From contig NZ_JBBECH010000078.1 in assembly GCF_040881935.1 (NCBI RefSeq), positions 7,312 to 71,311 of the forward strand: 64,000 nt of DNA. Reading direction: 5' to 3'. Shown here one piece after another: positions 8,686-17,542 of this stretch. A program made the translations under genes and the position numbers. This stretch comes from Saccharospirillum sp040881935. GTDB lineage: Bacteria > Pseudomonadota > Gammaproteobacteria > Pseudomonadales > Natronospirillaceae. The notes below the pieces were generated by a model that saw only the letters and a program-made list of their open reading frames with translations, ran no database searches and was not told the DNA's origin. Within the stretch, counting starts at the first letter, position 1. Every line of letters starts with the position of its first letter.

Positions 8686-8940
8686 GGAGCTGTCCTGTTA
8701 TTGAGTGGGCCAGTTGAGTGGGCCTGTTAATGAGTGTCGTTTGCCCGCATTATAGCTGCTGTGGCGCTCAGTAACACACACACTTGGCTTTACTGGACCG
8801 TCGCAAAACAGTATGCCGGTATTTGCCGTACGCCTGCGTTTCCGCATCCACCCAAAACCCTTACACTACGGTGCTGTGCCGCCAAATCCGATGGTGGTGC
8901 AACCAACCACTGACATTCATCCGTTAACCAGGAACCTTCC

Positions 8941-10455
8941 ATGCTGGAACAGACTGTTAAGAAGATACTCAATGCCAGGGTCTATGAGGCGGCGATCGAG
9001 ACGCCTCTGGAAAAAGCCGCCTTTCTCAGTCGTCGGATGAACAACACTATTTTGATTAAACGCGAAGACCTGCAACCGGTGTTCTCGTTCAAGCTACGTG
9101 GCGCCTACAACAAGATGACCACCCTGACCCAGGCACAACTGAACAACGGCGTCATCTGCGCGTCGGCGGGTAACCATGCTCAGGGCCTGGCCGAAGCCGC
9201 CCGGCTGATGGGCGTGAAAGCCACCATCGTCATGCCCAAAACCACGCCAGACATCAAGGTTGCGAACGTACGCGCCCGCGGTGGCAAGGCCGTGCTGCAT
9301 GGCGATGCCTTCGATGAGGCACTGGAATACGCACGCAAACTCGAAGCCGAACGCGGCCTGACCTTTATCCACCCCTACGACGACCCGGACATCATCGCAG
9401 GCCAGGGCACGGTGGCCCGGGAGATCCTGCACCAGCACCGGGACGGTGAGATCCACGCCGTCTTTATTCCGGTTGGCGGTGGTGGCCTCATCTCCGGTAT
9501 GGCCGCCTACTTCAAATACTTGCAGCCACACATCAAGGTGATCGGTGTCGAGTTTGAAGAAAGCGCCTGCCTGGCGGCAGCGCTGAAAGCTAAACGCCGG
9601 GTCACCCTGAGCCAGGTTGGCATCTTCGCCGATGGCATTGCCGTTGCCCAGATCGGCAAGGAACCCTGGAAGATCTGCAAGGATTACGTCGACGAGGTCA
9701 TCACCGTAACCTCCGATGAAATCTGCGCGGCGGTGAAGGATATTTTCGACGATACCCGCTCAATCACCGAACCGGCCGGCGCCGTCAGTGTGGCGGGCAT
9801 GAAAAAATACGTTGAACGCGAAGACTGCAAAGACAAGACGCTGATTACCGTTTCCTCTGGCGCAAACACCAATTTCGACCGATTGCGCTATGTCGCGGAA
9901 CGGGCCGAGGTGGGTGAGCATCGCGAGGCGATTCTGTCGGTGACCATTCCCGAGAAGCCCGGGGCGTTCAAGAAGTTTGTGTCCATCATTGGCAAGCGCT
10001 CGATCACCGAATTTAACTACCGGTTTGATAACCCCGAGAAGGCGCACATCTTTGTAGGGGTGAAAATCACCAGCCTGGAAGAACGTGAACAGCTGATCGG
10101 CGAGCTGCGCGAGGCGGATCACCCGGTGCTGGATTTAACCGACAACGAAGTGGCCAAATCCCATGTTCGTCATATGGTCGGCGGACATGCGCCGAACATC
10201 AGCAACGAGCATCTGTTCCGGTTTGAATTTCCGGAACGGCCGGGGGCGCTGGGAAAATTCCTCAATACGCTGGGCGGTCACTGGAACATTTCACTGTTTC
10301 ACTACCGCAACCACGGTGCCGCCTATGGCCGTGTCCTTACCGGTATTCAGGTGCCACGCGAGGATATGAAAGCCTTTCGCCAGAAGCTGGAGGAGCTGGG
10401 GTATCCTTACTGGGAAGAAACCAGCAACCCGGCGTACGCGGCGTTTCTGGGCTGA
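8941..10455 (+). CDS. ilvA: threonine ammonia-lyase, biosynthetic
   Basis: A 504-residue PLP enzyme converting threonine to 2-oxobutanoate, the first step of isoleucine synthesis. The catalytic domain has PLP lysine K51 in SFKLRGAYNK, the ASAGNHAQG loop (75-83) and the glycine-rich phosphate loop GGGGLISG (179-186). Two C-terminal ACT-like domains (about 330-410 and 420-500) mark the allosteric biosynthetic form, inhibited by isoleucine in the E. coli enzyme (514 residues). No leucine/isoleucine-rich leader peptide is evident upstream. Confidence 0.97.
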   Translation: MLEQTVKKILNARVYEAAIETPLEKAAFLSRRMNNTILIKREDLQPVFSFKLRGAYNKMTTLTQAQLNNGVICASAGNHAQGLAEAARLMGVKATIVMPKTTPDIKVANVRARGGKAVLHGDAFDEALEYARKLEAERGLTFIHPYDDPDIIAGQGTVAREILHQHRDGEIHAVFIPVGGGGLISGMAAYFKYLQPHIKVIGVEFEESACLAAALKAKRRVTLSQVGIFADGIAVAQIGKEPWKICKDYVDEVITVTSDEICAAVKDIFDDTRSITEPAGAVSVAGMKKYVEREDCKDKTLITVSSGANTNFDRLRYVAERAEVGEHREAILSVTIPEKPGAFKKFVSIIGKRSITEFNYRFDNPEKAHIFVGVKITSLEEREQLIGELREADHPVLDLTDNEVAKSHVRHMVGGHAPNISNEHLFRFEFPERPGALGKFLNTLGGHWNISLFHYRNHGAAYGRVLTGIQVPREDMKAFRQKLEELGYPYWEETSNPAYAAFLG

Positions 10456-10484
10456 ACCGGTATTCGCCTATTTGAGTTACTTGT

Positions 10485-10991
10485 ATGAACCCGACCGAAC
10501 AGGAAAAGGTTGATCTTGAACACCAGGCCGCACGCGTTTTTATGCGCGCCTGGGAGCGCCAGCACGGTGAGCCGCTGCGGCACATCTGGCATAACAAGCC
10601 CAACAAGCCCGATGTTTCCTGTTACCTGAACGGCCACCGCCTGGACCTCGAGATCGCCCATCTGTATGGCTCCGAAGTCGAGGCGATGGCCATTCTCGGG
10701 CGCGATCTCAGCGCCACAACTCACCAGGCATTGCTGGAACTGATGCAAGACGATGTACACCAGCGCCTGCTGCACGCCCTCAATCGCATTCTGGTGGTGA
10801 AGGCGCAGAAGCGCTACCAGACCCGGCGCGTCTGGCTGGTGATTCGCAACGCCAACCCACTGTGGCAGAACGACGACATGCTGGCTTTGCGCCACCACTT
10901 TAGCGTCCCCAAAGACCATCCGTTCGAACAGATCTGGATGGTGGCTAACCTGTCGAACACCAGCGACATACTGCAGCTCTACCCGGGCTGA
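10485..10991 (+). CDS. conserved-looking hypothetical protein
   Basis: A 168-residue cytosolic protein with no signal or membrane segment; I do not recognise the family. It contains KPNKPDVSCYLNGHRLDLEIAH (51-72 region, beginning near residue 49), whose spacing of PD and E resembles a PD-(D/E)xK nuclease core, but the expected lysine position is Ala or His, so nuclease activity is not supported. It begins 29 nt after ilvA and could be cotranscribed. Its 3' end overlaps the convergent MocR regulator by 13 nt. Confidence 0.6.
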   Translation: MNPTEQEKVDLEHQAARVFMRAWERQHGEPLRHIWHNKPNKPDVSCYLNGHRLDLEIAHLYGSEVEAMAILGRDLSATTHQALLELMQDDVHQRLLHALNRILVVKAQKRYQTRRVWLVIRNANPLWQNDDMLALRHHFSVPKDHPFEQIWMVANLSNTSDILQLYPG

Positions 10992-12418
10992 CGCTCGAAC
11001 CAGTCCGCCAGGGCCCGAACCACGCGCGACATCGTCGCTTCAGGCGGGTTACTGAACCCCAGCAAGAAACCCTGCTCACCGATTTCCGGGGTCGCGTAGT
11101 GGTCTGACAGCACATCCAGACGAAGGTTGTTGTCTGCCAGGGCATCGGCGATCTGGTGGTCCCATCGAGCTGACGCTCTCGCTGCCAGCCAATCCGGTTT
11201 GAGCATCACCCGAATGTGCATGCCACCGTGCGGGGCTTGCCAGTCGAGCCAGGGTGTCAGGTGGTCGGTCAGTAATGCCAGTAATTGATCCCGCTTCATA
11301 CGGTAGTGTCGCCGCATCCGGTTAAGATGCCGGTCGAAGCGACCGTGGCGCATAAAGTCGGCTAGCACCGGCTGAATCGGCAGTGACGCGGAGGCACCCA
11401 ACGCTTGCTGGCTGGCTCGAAACCGATCGATTTCACCCGGTGGCACCACCACAAACCCCAGCCGTAAACCCCGAAACAGCACTTTGGAAAAACTGCCCAC
11501 CAGAAAGCACCGGTCGCGAGTATCGGCCTGCATCAGTGGCACGCCCATGCGCCCCTGGTAGATGAATTCATTATCGTAGTCGTCTTCAATCAGCCATAGC
11601 GACGGCGCTTCCTGCACGGCCTGCAACCAGGCCTGTCTACGTGCCGGGCTCATGCTAATGCCCAGCGGATATTGGCGGTTAGGGGTGATGATCGCGACCT
11701 GCGGCGACTCGGAACGCGGCGGTAATCGTGCCCCTTCGGCGTCAACCTTTAGTGAACCGAGACCCGAAGCCCGATTGCTGAGCAGCGCCCGCATCGGCGT
11801 GTAACTCGGGTTTTCCAGCAGCCAATGGGCATTGGCAGCGAGCCCAGCATCCAGCGCATGTTGAAGGACACCCAGCGCATCGCGATTGCCCGAGGTCACA
11901 AACACCTGGTCAGCCGTGCAAGACACACCCCGAACCCGGTACAGATAGTCGGCGATGGCGTCTTTCAACGGCGGAAAACCATCCGAATAGGCGCCTTCGA
12001 GCACCTTCAGATCCGGATTAAGCCAGCTGCGCCTCATACTGGCAGCCCAGTCCCGCGCCGGAAACGTCGCCGTGTCGGCACCGGAATCGCAAGTCAGAAT
12101 GGGCGGCCGCTCCATGGGTTGGTCGCGGCGCGGGGCCTGGGCCACGTTTAGCAGATACTGAGCGCTGGTAGCCACAAAAAGCCCGCGCTTCGCCTCGCTG
12201 ACCAGAAACCCTTCGGCCAGCAATGAATCGTACGCCCGCGCCACGGTACTGCGCGAGACCCCGAGCGACACCGACAACTGCCGGGACGAGGGCAGTTTAT
12301 CGCCCGGGTTCAGCCGTTGCAGACGGATGCCCGCCTTCACCTGATCGATCAATTGCTGGTAATAAGGGCCCGCCTCGCCTTCGAGGTGGAAGGTCAGGCT
12401 GGCTAGGGCATGCTTCAT
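10979..12418 (-). CDS. MocR/PdxR-type regulator: GntR wHTH fused to class I aminotransferase domain
   Basis: A 479-residue regulator. The N-terminal GntR winged helix (about 20-85) contains LNPGDKLPSSRQLSVSLGVS and RSTVARAYDSLLAEGFL. The rest is a fold-type I PLP domain, with the Schiff-base lysine expected in FLVGSFSKVLFRGLRLG. MocR proteins sense PLP or amino compounds and commonly control a divergent gene; here that is a flavin-binding protein of the pyridoxamine-phosphate-oxidase-like fold. The start is set at ATG 12418 behind AGGTGA rather than an upstream in-frame codon, because homology begins there. Confidence 0.9.
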   Translation of the reverse strand: MKHALASLTFHLEGEAGPYYQQLIDQVKAGIRLQRLNPGDKLPSSRQLSVSLGVSRSTVARAYDSLLAEGFLVSEAKRGLFVATSAQYLLNVAQAPRRDQPMERPPILTCDSGADTATFPARDWAASMRRSWLNPDLKVLEGAYSDGFPPLKDAIADYLYRVRGVSCTADQVFVTSGNRDALGVLQHALDAGLAANAHWLLENPSYTPMRALLSNRASGLGSLKVDAEGARLPPRSESPQVAIITPNRQYPLGISMSPARRQAWLQAVQEAPSLWLIEDDYDNEFIYQGRMGVPLMQADTRDRCFLVGSFSKVLFRGLRLGFVVVPPGEIDRFRASQQALGASASLPIQPVLADFMRHGRFDRHLNRMRRHYRMKRDQLLALLTDHLTPWLDWQAPHGGMHIRVMLKPDWLAARASARWDHQIADALADNNLRLDVLSDHYATPEIGEQGFLLGFSNPPEATMSRVVRALADWFERQPG

Positions 12419-12575
12419 CGTCACCTGGCCTGCAAAATTAAATTCAATCTGGCTATTTTTGAGCAAACCAGTTCGCCCTATGCTGGCAAAGACGGCGACT
12501 AAAGTCATTAGTGCTGACCACCTCGCCGTCACGCCCAAGCGGCAACCCCTGAACACCGACATTAAGGAAAACGAC
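12419..12575. promoter_or_regulatory. divergent control region between MocR regulator and flavin-binding gene
   Basis: A 157-bp region serving both genes. A plausible rightward promoter is TTTTGA (about 12457-12462) with TATGCT at 12479-12484. The sequence CTGGCTATTTTTGAGC and nearby ACCAG form a loose inverted repeat that could be the MocR operator. This is inferred from the usual divergent arrangement, not a matched consensus. Confidence 0.4.
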
Positions 12576-13232
12576 GTGAGTACCCGACTGCCAGACCCGG
12601 ACAACCCGCTGCACACCGAGAAAAGCCACGTGAAACGTGGCCCGGGCCGTGCCAGCTATGAGCACGAGCAACTGCTCGACATCGTCGACGCCTCGCTGCT
12701 GTGCACCGTGGCCCAAAGCATTGATGGCCAGCCCTACGTCACCCCAACCTGCCATTGGCGCGACGGCGATTACCTCTACTGGCATGGCCACGCCAAAGCG
12801 CGCAATCTGGCCCCCGGACAACCGGTGTGCATCAACATTATGCAGATGGACGGTCTGGTTCTAGCGCGGTCGGCCTTTCATCACTCGGTGAACTACCGCT
12901 CGGCCACCCTCTTTGGCACCGCCGAAGCGGTCACCGAGCCGGAAGAAAAAGCACGGCAGTTGCACATCTTCCTCGACAAAATCTCACCGGACCGCTGGGA
13001 CGACCTGCGCCCGATGACCGATAACGAATTAAAAGCCACTAGTCTGTCGCGCATTCTGATCAGCGAGGCGTCGTGCAAGATCAGGGCAGAAGGCGTGAAC
13101 GACGAGGCCGAAGATGCCGACTGGCCAGTCTGGGCTGGTGTCATGCCTGTAGAGAAACGCTGGGGAGAACCTATTCAGGAAGAACAGCAAGACGGACTAT
13201 CGGTTCCCCGAGTTCCGCTGAGGGCGAAATAG
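12576..13232 (+). CDS. pyridoxamine 5'-phosphate oxidase-like, flavin-nucleotide-binding protein (NimA-related)
   Basis: A 218-residue FMN-binding split-barrel protein. The core is LCTVAQSIDGQPYVTPTCHW followed by YLYWHGHAKARNL, typical of the NimA/flavin-nucleotide-binding branch and not of true PdxH. Likely a flavin-dependent reductase or flavin-binding protein; the substrate is unknown. GTG 12576 is chosen because AAGGAAA lies 6 nt upstream and homology starts soon after; the open frame extends to 12459 but would overlap the promoter region. Expression is probably controlled by the divergent MocR protein. Confidence 0.82.
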   Translation: MSTRLPDPDNPLHTEKSHVKRGPGRASYEHEQLLDIVDASLLCTVAQSIDGQPYVTPTCHWRDGDYLYWHGHAKARNLAPGQPVCINIMQMDGLVLARSAFHHSVNYRSATLFGTAEAVTEPEEKARQLHIFLDKISPDRWDDLRPMTDNELKATSLSRILISEASCKIRAEGVNDEAEDADWPVWAGVMPVEKRWGEPIQEEQQDGLSVPRVPLRAK

Positions 13233-13237
13233 GCCTT

Positions 13238-13555
13238 TCAATCAGTGCCGGGTGGCAGCACCACCCACTCGGCCTCAGCAAATTCACCGAGCGGGCGAAT
13301 ATCGCAGAAAGGCGCCGCACTGCGGATAATGGCAGCAACGTCCGGGTTGTGCTGCTGCTCCATCGCATCACGTTCTGCCTTGCTGTTCCACTCGGCGATG
13401 GCAATCAGCACCTTTGGATCATCCAGTTTGCGATGCAATCGGGTACCCCGCGCCCCTGGTGCCTGCTGAATCAGCTTACTCGCACGCACCCAGGCTTCGG
13501 CGTAATCTTCAGCGGTATGGCCGGGTTTAATCTGTACTTCAAAAATGTACAACAT
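13238..13555 (-). CDS. antibiotic biosynthesis monooxygenase (ABM) domain protein
   Basis: A 105-residue single-domain ferredoxin-like fold protein: MLYIFEVQIKPGHTAEDYAEAW start, and VLIAIAEWNSKAERDAM in the middle, as in small ABM/YgiN-like proteins that bind quinones, haem or polyketides. Function cannot be assigned further. It converges with the flavin-binding gene with only 5 nt between stops. Confidence 0.7.
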   Translation of the reverse strand: MLYIFEVQIKPGHTAEDYAEAWVRASKLIQQAPGARGTRLHRKLDDPKVLIAIAEWNSKAERDAMEQQHNPDVAAIIRSAAPFCDIRPLGEFAEAEWVVLPPGTD

Positions 13556-13883
13556 TCGGGCTCTCTCTTTTTCGGATATTGGATTCGAATCAGTGCAGTG
13601 TCATGGGGTTGTACCATGTAGGTGTTGATCAGGCCTACGCTCATCCCAGCCGAATTAATCCAGACTAGCTTGCGGTTCATTGACCGTTACGACCAGTTTT
13701 AGATCAAGCGTGTAGATTTCATCGTGGCGTTGAAATTGCCACGGCATCAGCCGCCGTGCAATCACGCCCTGCTCTTCACGCCTTTAACATTGGTTAACCA
13801 TATATTAACTATAATTACCTACTGGATAATCCCCCGATAAGCCTAGACTCTCCTCACGGATCAACAAACACGAGGAAACAACG
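13556..13883 (+). promoter_or_regulatory. 328-bp intergenic region with promoter for the NADP-binding gene
   Basis: A TATAAT hexamer at 13810-13815 sits in an AT-rich stretch containing the palindrome GGTTAACC (13793-13800) and ATATATTAACT, a possible regulator site. No well-spaced -35 is visible, so activation may be needed. GAGGAAA precedes ATG 13884. The rest of the stretch holds no supported gene. Confidence 0.5.
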
Positions 13884-14537
13884 ATGAAAATGGCCATTCT
13901 GGGTACCGGCGATGTCGGCAAAACACTGGGCAGCGCCCTGATTCAACAGGGCCATGCGGTCATGATGGGTTCCCGCACGGCAGACAACGAAAGCGCTGTG
14001 GGCTGGGCCGCTGAGCGCGGCGAGCGTGCCAGCCAGGGCACCTTTGCCGACGCAGCGGCTAGTGCTGAAGTGATTCTAAACTGCTCGGCGGGCATGCATT
14101 CCCTAAGTATTCTCGCTGGCATCGACCCGGCGGATCTGTCGGGCAAAGTACTGATTGACGTGGCCAACCCGCTCGATTTCTCAAACGGATTTCCGCCACG
14201 GCTCTCCATCTGCAACGATGATTCTCTGGGCGAACAGATCCAGCGCGCTCACCCCGATGCGCGGGTCGTGAAAGCCTTCAATACGATGGCAAACCCCATC
14301 ATGACTGCGCCAAACAAACTAGCAGGCGAGCATCAACTACTGGTGTGCGGCAACGACAGTGATGCCAAGGCCGTCGTTAAAGAAATTGCCCTGTCTTTTG
14401 GCTGGCAGGAAAACCAGTGGTTTGATCTGGGTGGCATCGAGCAAGCCCGGGGAACGGAGATGTATTTGGCATTGTGGGTTCGTTTGTACGGTAAACTCCA
14501 GACACCGATGTTCAATATCGCGGTCACCCGCGAGTAA
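13884..14537 (+). CDS. NADPH-dependent F420 reductase-like NAD(P)-binding protein
   Basis: A 217-residue Rossmann protein. It starts MKMAILGTGDVGKTLGSAL (G-x-G-x-x-G dinucleotide site, 7-12) and MMGSRTAD, where the Arg after the second strand suggests NADPH preference. The later VVKAFNTMA stretch is conserved in the F420H2:NADP oxidoreductase superfamily. Most bacterial members lack F420, so the substrate is unknown. Behind a strong GAGGAAA site. Confidence 0.82.
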   Translation: MKMAILGTGDVGKTLGSALIQQGHAVMMGSRTADNESAVGWAAERGERASQGTFADAAASAEVILNCSAGMHSLSILAGIDPADLSGKVLIDVANPLDFSNGFPPRLSICNDDSLGEQIQRAHPDARVVKAFNTMANPIMTAPNKLAGEHQLLVCGNDSDAKAVVKEIALSFGWQENQWFDLGGIEQARGTEMYLALWVRLYGKLQTPMFNIAVTRE

Positions 14538-14551
14538 CACCCAGCCTGCGG

Positions 14552-14761
14552 CGACGGTGGCCAATGCCCTGTTGCCCGGCTATCCTCTGCGATTCACTCT
14601 GCTTTTNNNNNNNNNNNNNNNNNNNNNNNNNNNNNNNNNNNNNNNNNNNNNNNNNNNNNNNNNNNNNNNNNNNNNNNNNNNNNNNNNNNNNNNNNNNNNN
14701 NNNNNNCGACGGTGGCCAATGCCCTGTTGCCCGGCTATCCTCTGCGATTCACTCTGCTTTT
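14552..14761. other. scaffold gap (100 N) with identical 55-nt ends
   Basis: The 55 nt at 14552-14606 are repeated exactly at 14707-14761 on either side of 100 N (14607-14706). This is the signature of a fixed-length scaffold gap placed between contigs that actually overlap. The true sequence probably joins the copies into one, removing 155 nt. Reading frames that run through the N stretch are not genes. Confidence 0.93.
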
Positions 14762-14774
14762 CAGGATCGGACTC

Positions 14775-15665
14775 ATGCGAATTTTATTCACTGGCGGCAG
14801 TGGCAAGGCTGGTCGCCACGCAATCGCCCACTTGATTGAACAGGGTCACCGCGTGACCAATGCTGACTTGGTGCCGCTGAACATGCCCGGGGTTGATTCA
14901 CTGCAGGTTGATTTAACCGATGCAGGCCAGGTGTTCAATGCCCTGCATGCCTACGCCGGTTTTGATGAGCTCGAGCCAGGCACCGGAGTACCGGCCTACG
15001 ACGCCGTGGTGCACTTTGCGGCCATTCCCTGCATTCTGTTGCGGCCAGACAATGAAACCTTCCGCATCAATACCATGAGCACTTACAACGTGCTGGATGC
15101 GGCCACCAAACTCGGCATTCGCAAGGTTATTTTTGCTTCTTCGGAAACCACCTACGGCATTTGCTTTGCCGATGGCGAAATGAAACCCGAGTACATTCCC
15201 ATCGATGAAGACCACCCGACTGTTCCCCAGGACAGCTATGCCATGTCTAAGGTGGTCAACGAAGCTACCGCCCGTTCCTTTCAGGCTCGTAGCGGTTTCG
15301 ATATATACGGCTTGCGCATCAACAACGTGATTGAACCGCACGAGTATGCCACGAATTTTCCGGCCTTTATGGACAACCCGGCACTGCGTCGCCGCAACAT
15401 TTTCGCCTACATCGACGCGCGCGACCTCGGCCATATGGTCGACTGCTGCCTGAAAACCGACGGCCTGGGTTATGAAGTCTTTAACGTCGCCAACGACGAT
15501 CTCTCGGTCGGCATAAGCAGCCAGGAAGTGATCGATCGCTTTTACCAGGGCGTGCCGCAAAAGCGGGAAATGGAACCGAATGAGACCTTCTTCGCTAACA
15601 ATAAAGCTAAGCGTCTGGTTGGGTTTGCACCCCGGCATTCATGGCGCGAAGTACTGAAGAGCTGA
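14775..15665 (+). CDS. NAD-dependent epimerase/dehydratase family protein
   Basis: A 296-residue extended short-chain dehydrogenase. TGGSGKAG (7-14 region) is the nucleotide loop; VHFAAIP, the catalytic S-E-T-T segment and YAMSK (Y-x3-K) follow. Sugar-nucleotide or uronate dehydrogenase-type substrates are possible, but nothing decides it. ATG 14775 is preferred over an in-frame ATG at 14712, which lies in the duplicated scaffold-end sequence. CAGGA lies upstream. Confidence 0.85.
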   Translation: MRILFTGGSGKAGRHAIAHLIEQGHRVTNADLVPLNMPGVDSLQVDLTDAGQVFNALHAYAGFDELEPGTGVPAYDAVVHFAAIPCILLRPDNETFRINTMSTYNVLDAATKLGIRKVIFASSETTYGICFADGEMKPEYIPIDEDHPTVPQDSYAMSKVVNEATARSFQARSGFDIYGLRINNVIEPHEYATNFPAFMDNPALRRRNIFAYIDARDLGHMVDCCLKTDGLGYEVFNVANDDLSVGISSQEVIDRFYQGVPQKREMEPNETFFANNKAKRLVGFAPRHSWREVLKS

Positions 15666-15777
15666 GGATGGCTGCCGCACACTGAAGCAAAGTTGAAGTC
15701 CGTGCTGCCAGAAAATCATAATATGCCCGGTACTCCTGCTTAGTGTTGAGTGGTAACCAACCACCGCCGTAGCGTCT

Positions 15778-16611
15778 TTAAACGGTGATGTCGCCGCGGA
15801 TCACATCAACCACCTCACCGCCAACCCAGACATCGCCTGCTTGCTCGCGCAACGTAACCCGCCCTGCGCGCTCCAGCCGGGTGCCCTGGGCTGCGACATA
15901 AGGCGACGACACCAACCCGGTGGGAATCAGCCATTGCGCCAGGCTGGCATTCAGGCTGCCCGTTACCGGGTCTTCATAGCCGCCGTCACCGATTAACGAG
16001 CGGACTTCAACCGTCGCCTCTGCGCCCGCTTCATGCAAGCCGATAACGCCAAGATTAAGCGGGGCCAACGCCGCCCACTCGGGTTCGAGCGCCAGGACAT
16101 CTCGGGCTGAGTGCAACATGATCGCGCACCAGCCTGGTCCGTTATCCACCCATTGGTGATGGGCAATGTCCGATGGCACCAGACTAAGCGCTGCCATAAT
16201 TTGACTCAGGACCTCGTCTTCGAGCGGGCCCGTTCGCATCAGCGCAGGCGCCGCAAACTCAAGCTGTGCGCCATCCTTGCGGATGTTAACCAGGCCTACC
16301 TCACACTGCTGCACCACTCGGTCTGCGTTTTTGGGCGTCCCGCCCGCCGCAAGCCAGGCATGGCAGGAGCCCAGCGTCGGATGCCCGGCAAATGGTAATT
16401 CAACCTGGGGCGAAAATATGCGTACGGCATAATCTGCAGCCGGGTTTGTTGGTGTTATTAAAAATACGGTCTCAGACAGATTCGTCCACCGTGCAATAGC
16501 CGCCATCTGGTCAGTGCTGAGATCGTCTGCCGCATGCACCACGGCGAGTGGGTTGCCAAGAAACGGATCGGCTGAAAAGACGTTAACCTGCGAGAACTTA
16601 AAACAGGGCAT
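15778..16611 (-). CDS. PhzF family isomerase/epimerase
   Basis: A 277-residue protein with the diaminopimelate-epimerase-like double fold of PhzF. Motifs: VNVFSADPFLGNPLAVV at the start, NLSETVF with the likely catalytic E47, LPFAGHPTLGS, and EDPVTGSLNASLAQWL. PhzF proper isomerises trans-2,3-dihydro-3-hydroxyanthranilate in phenazine synthesis; no other phenazine genes are present, so a different small substrate is likely. Confidence 0.88.
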   Translation of the reverse strand: MPCFKFSQVNVFSADPFLGNPLAVVHAADDLSTDQMAAIARWTNLSETVFLITPTNPAADYAVRIFSPQVELPFAGHPTLGSCHAWLAAGGTPKNADRVVQQCEVGLVNIRKDGAQLEFAAPALMRTGPLEDEVLSQIMAALSLVPSDIAHHQWVDNGPGWCAIMLHSARDVLALEPEWAALAPLNLGVIGLHEAGAEATVEVRSLIGDGGYEDPVTGSLNASLAQWLIPTGLVSSPYVAAQGTRLERAGRVTLREQAGDVWVGGEVVDVIRGDITV

Positions 16612-16785
16612 TAAAATTTTCCCTTCTAGTTAGAATCGAAACTGGAACGCCCTATGATGTAGAGAGTTCGCTTAATCTCACAAACATCTACCTACTGTAT
16701 GTTCTTCACATTCTGGAGCCCCATTTAACCGAAAAATCCGATCCACTGCCGACCTCCTCCGGTTGCCACGAATGCAGAGAATTTA

Positions 16786-17196
16786 TCAAGTATCCGGGCG
16801 GTCCGGCCCTGCACCCGGGTATTGGGGAAGGTCATCGTTTATCTGCAACCAGTCGACCTTGCTGGCCACCCAAATGTGATACTGCGGCTGAATCGTCGTG
16901 CGATCATCCAGTGAAGCCAAGGTGACATCCAGCGTCTCCGGTTCCAGAGCGTGCCGGAACACCAATTGAGTACCGCACTCGGTACAATGCTCCCGCTGCC
17001 CCTGATCGCTGGAGGCATAAACGCCTGGTGCGCCCCGGGTATATTCAAACGCAGCACGCGGGAACGTGGCCCAGGCTACAACAGGTGCACCGGTTGAGCG
17101 CTGGCACAGCCGACAATGACAATAGCCGGCACCATTAGTCTCGGCCACAATACGGTAACGAACAGCCTGGCACAGGCACCCTCCGGTAAGCGTCAT
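16786..17196 (-). CDS. GFA family (glutathione-dependent formaldehyde-activating-like) zinc protein
   Basis: A 136-residue protein with the GFA zinc-ligand pattern: C7-x-C9, C26-x-C28-x2-C31 and a later CTEC pair. These bind two structural/catalytic zincs in GFA proteins. Most members have unknown substrates; a glutathione adduct role is only inferred. Conserved C-terminal YHIWVASKVDW matches the family. Confidence 0.88.
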   Translation of the reverse strand: MTLTGGCLCQAVRYRIVAETNGAGYCHCRLCQRSTGAPVVAWATFPRAAFEYTRGAPGVYASSDQGQREHCTECGTQLVFRHALEPETLDVTLASLDDRTTIQPQYHIWVASKVDWLQINDDLPQYPGAGPDRPDT

Positions 17197-17542
17197 TTCA
17201 TTAGCCCTCGATAAACGACTTCTCAGTTTAGCCCAGGTTAGGGTTTAAGCGATGCCTGGCTGGAGGAGACGAGTTAAACGTGATCATCCACCTTAACTGA
17301 CTATTCTGATTGTTTTCCAGCGATACTGCTTTTCAAGAAACCCTGCAACATAGCCCACCTTTGGCGATCGAAACCGCATGGCTGCCCAGGCGCCAAAAAG
17401 CCTCGCGTAAAAGGAAAGGGTGTGGTTTTCGGGTTGGGTACGTCGTCTGGCAGTTCGACACCCTCGGGACGGCTGCGAGTCATGGTTCTGATCTCGGGCG
17501 GCGGAAAATTGGCCGCTGACCGCGGACGCAAGGGCTATTGCC
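17197..17542. other. 346-bp gene-poor stretch
   Basis: No supported gene. A minus-strand open frame of 76 codons (17301-17531) lies just downstream of the DUF1801 gene, but it has no recognisable family or ribosome-binding site and I do not call it. No terminator, repeat or recombination site was recognised. Confidence 0.5.

Noticed and set aside
14564..14839. Frames running through the N gap
   Set aside because: They contain 34 undefined residues and arise from the duplicated scaffold ends.
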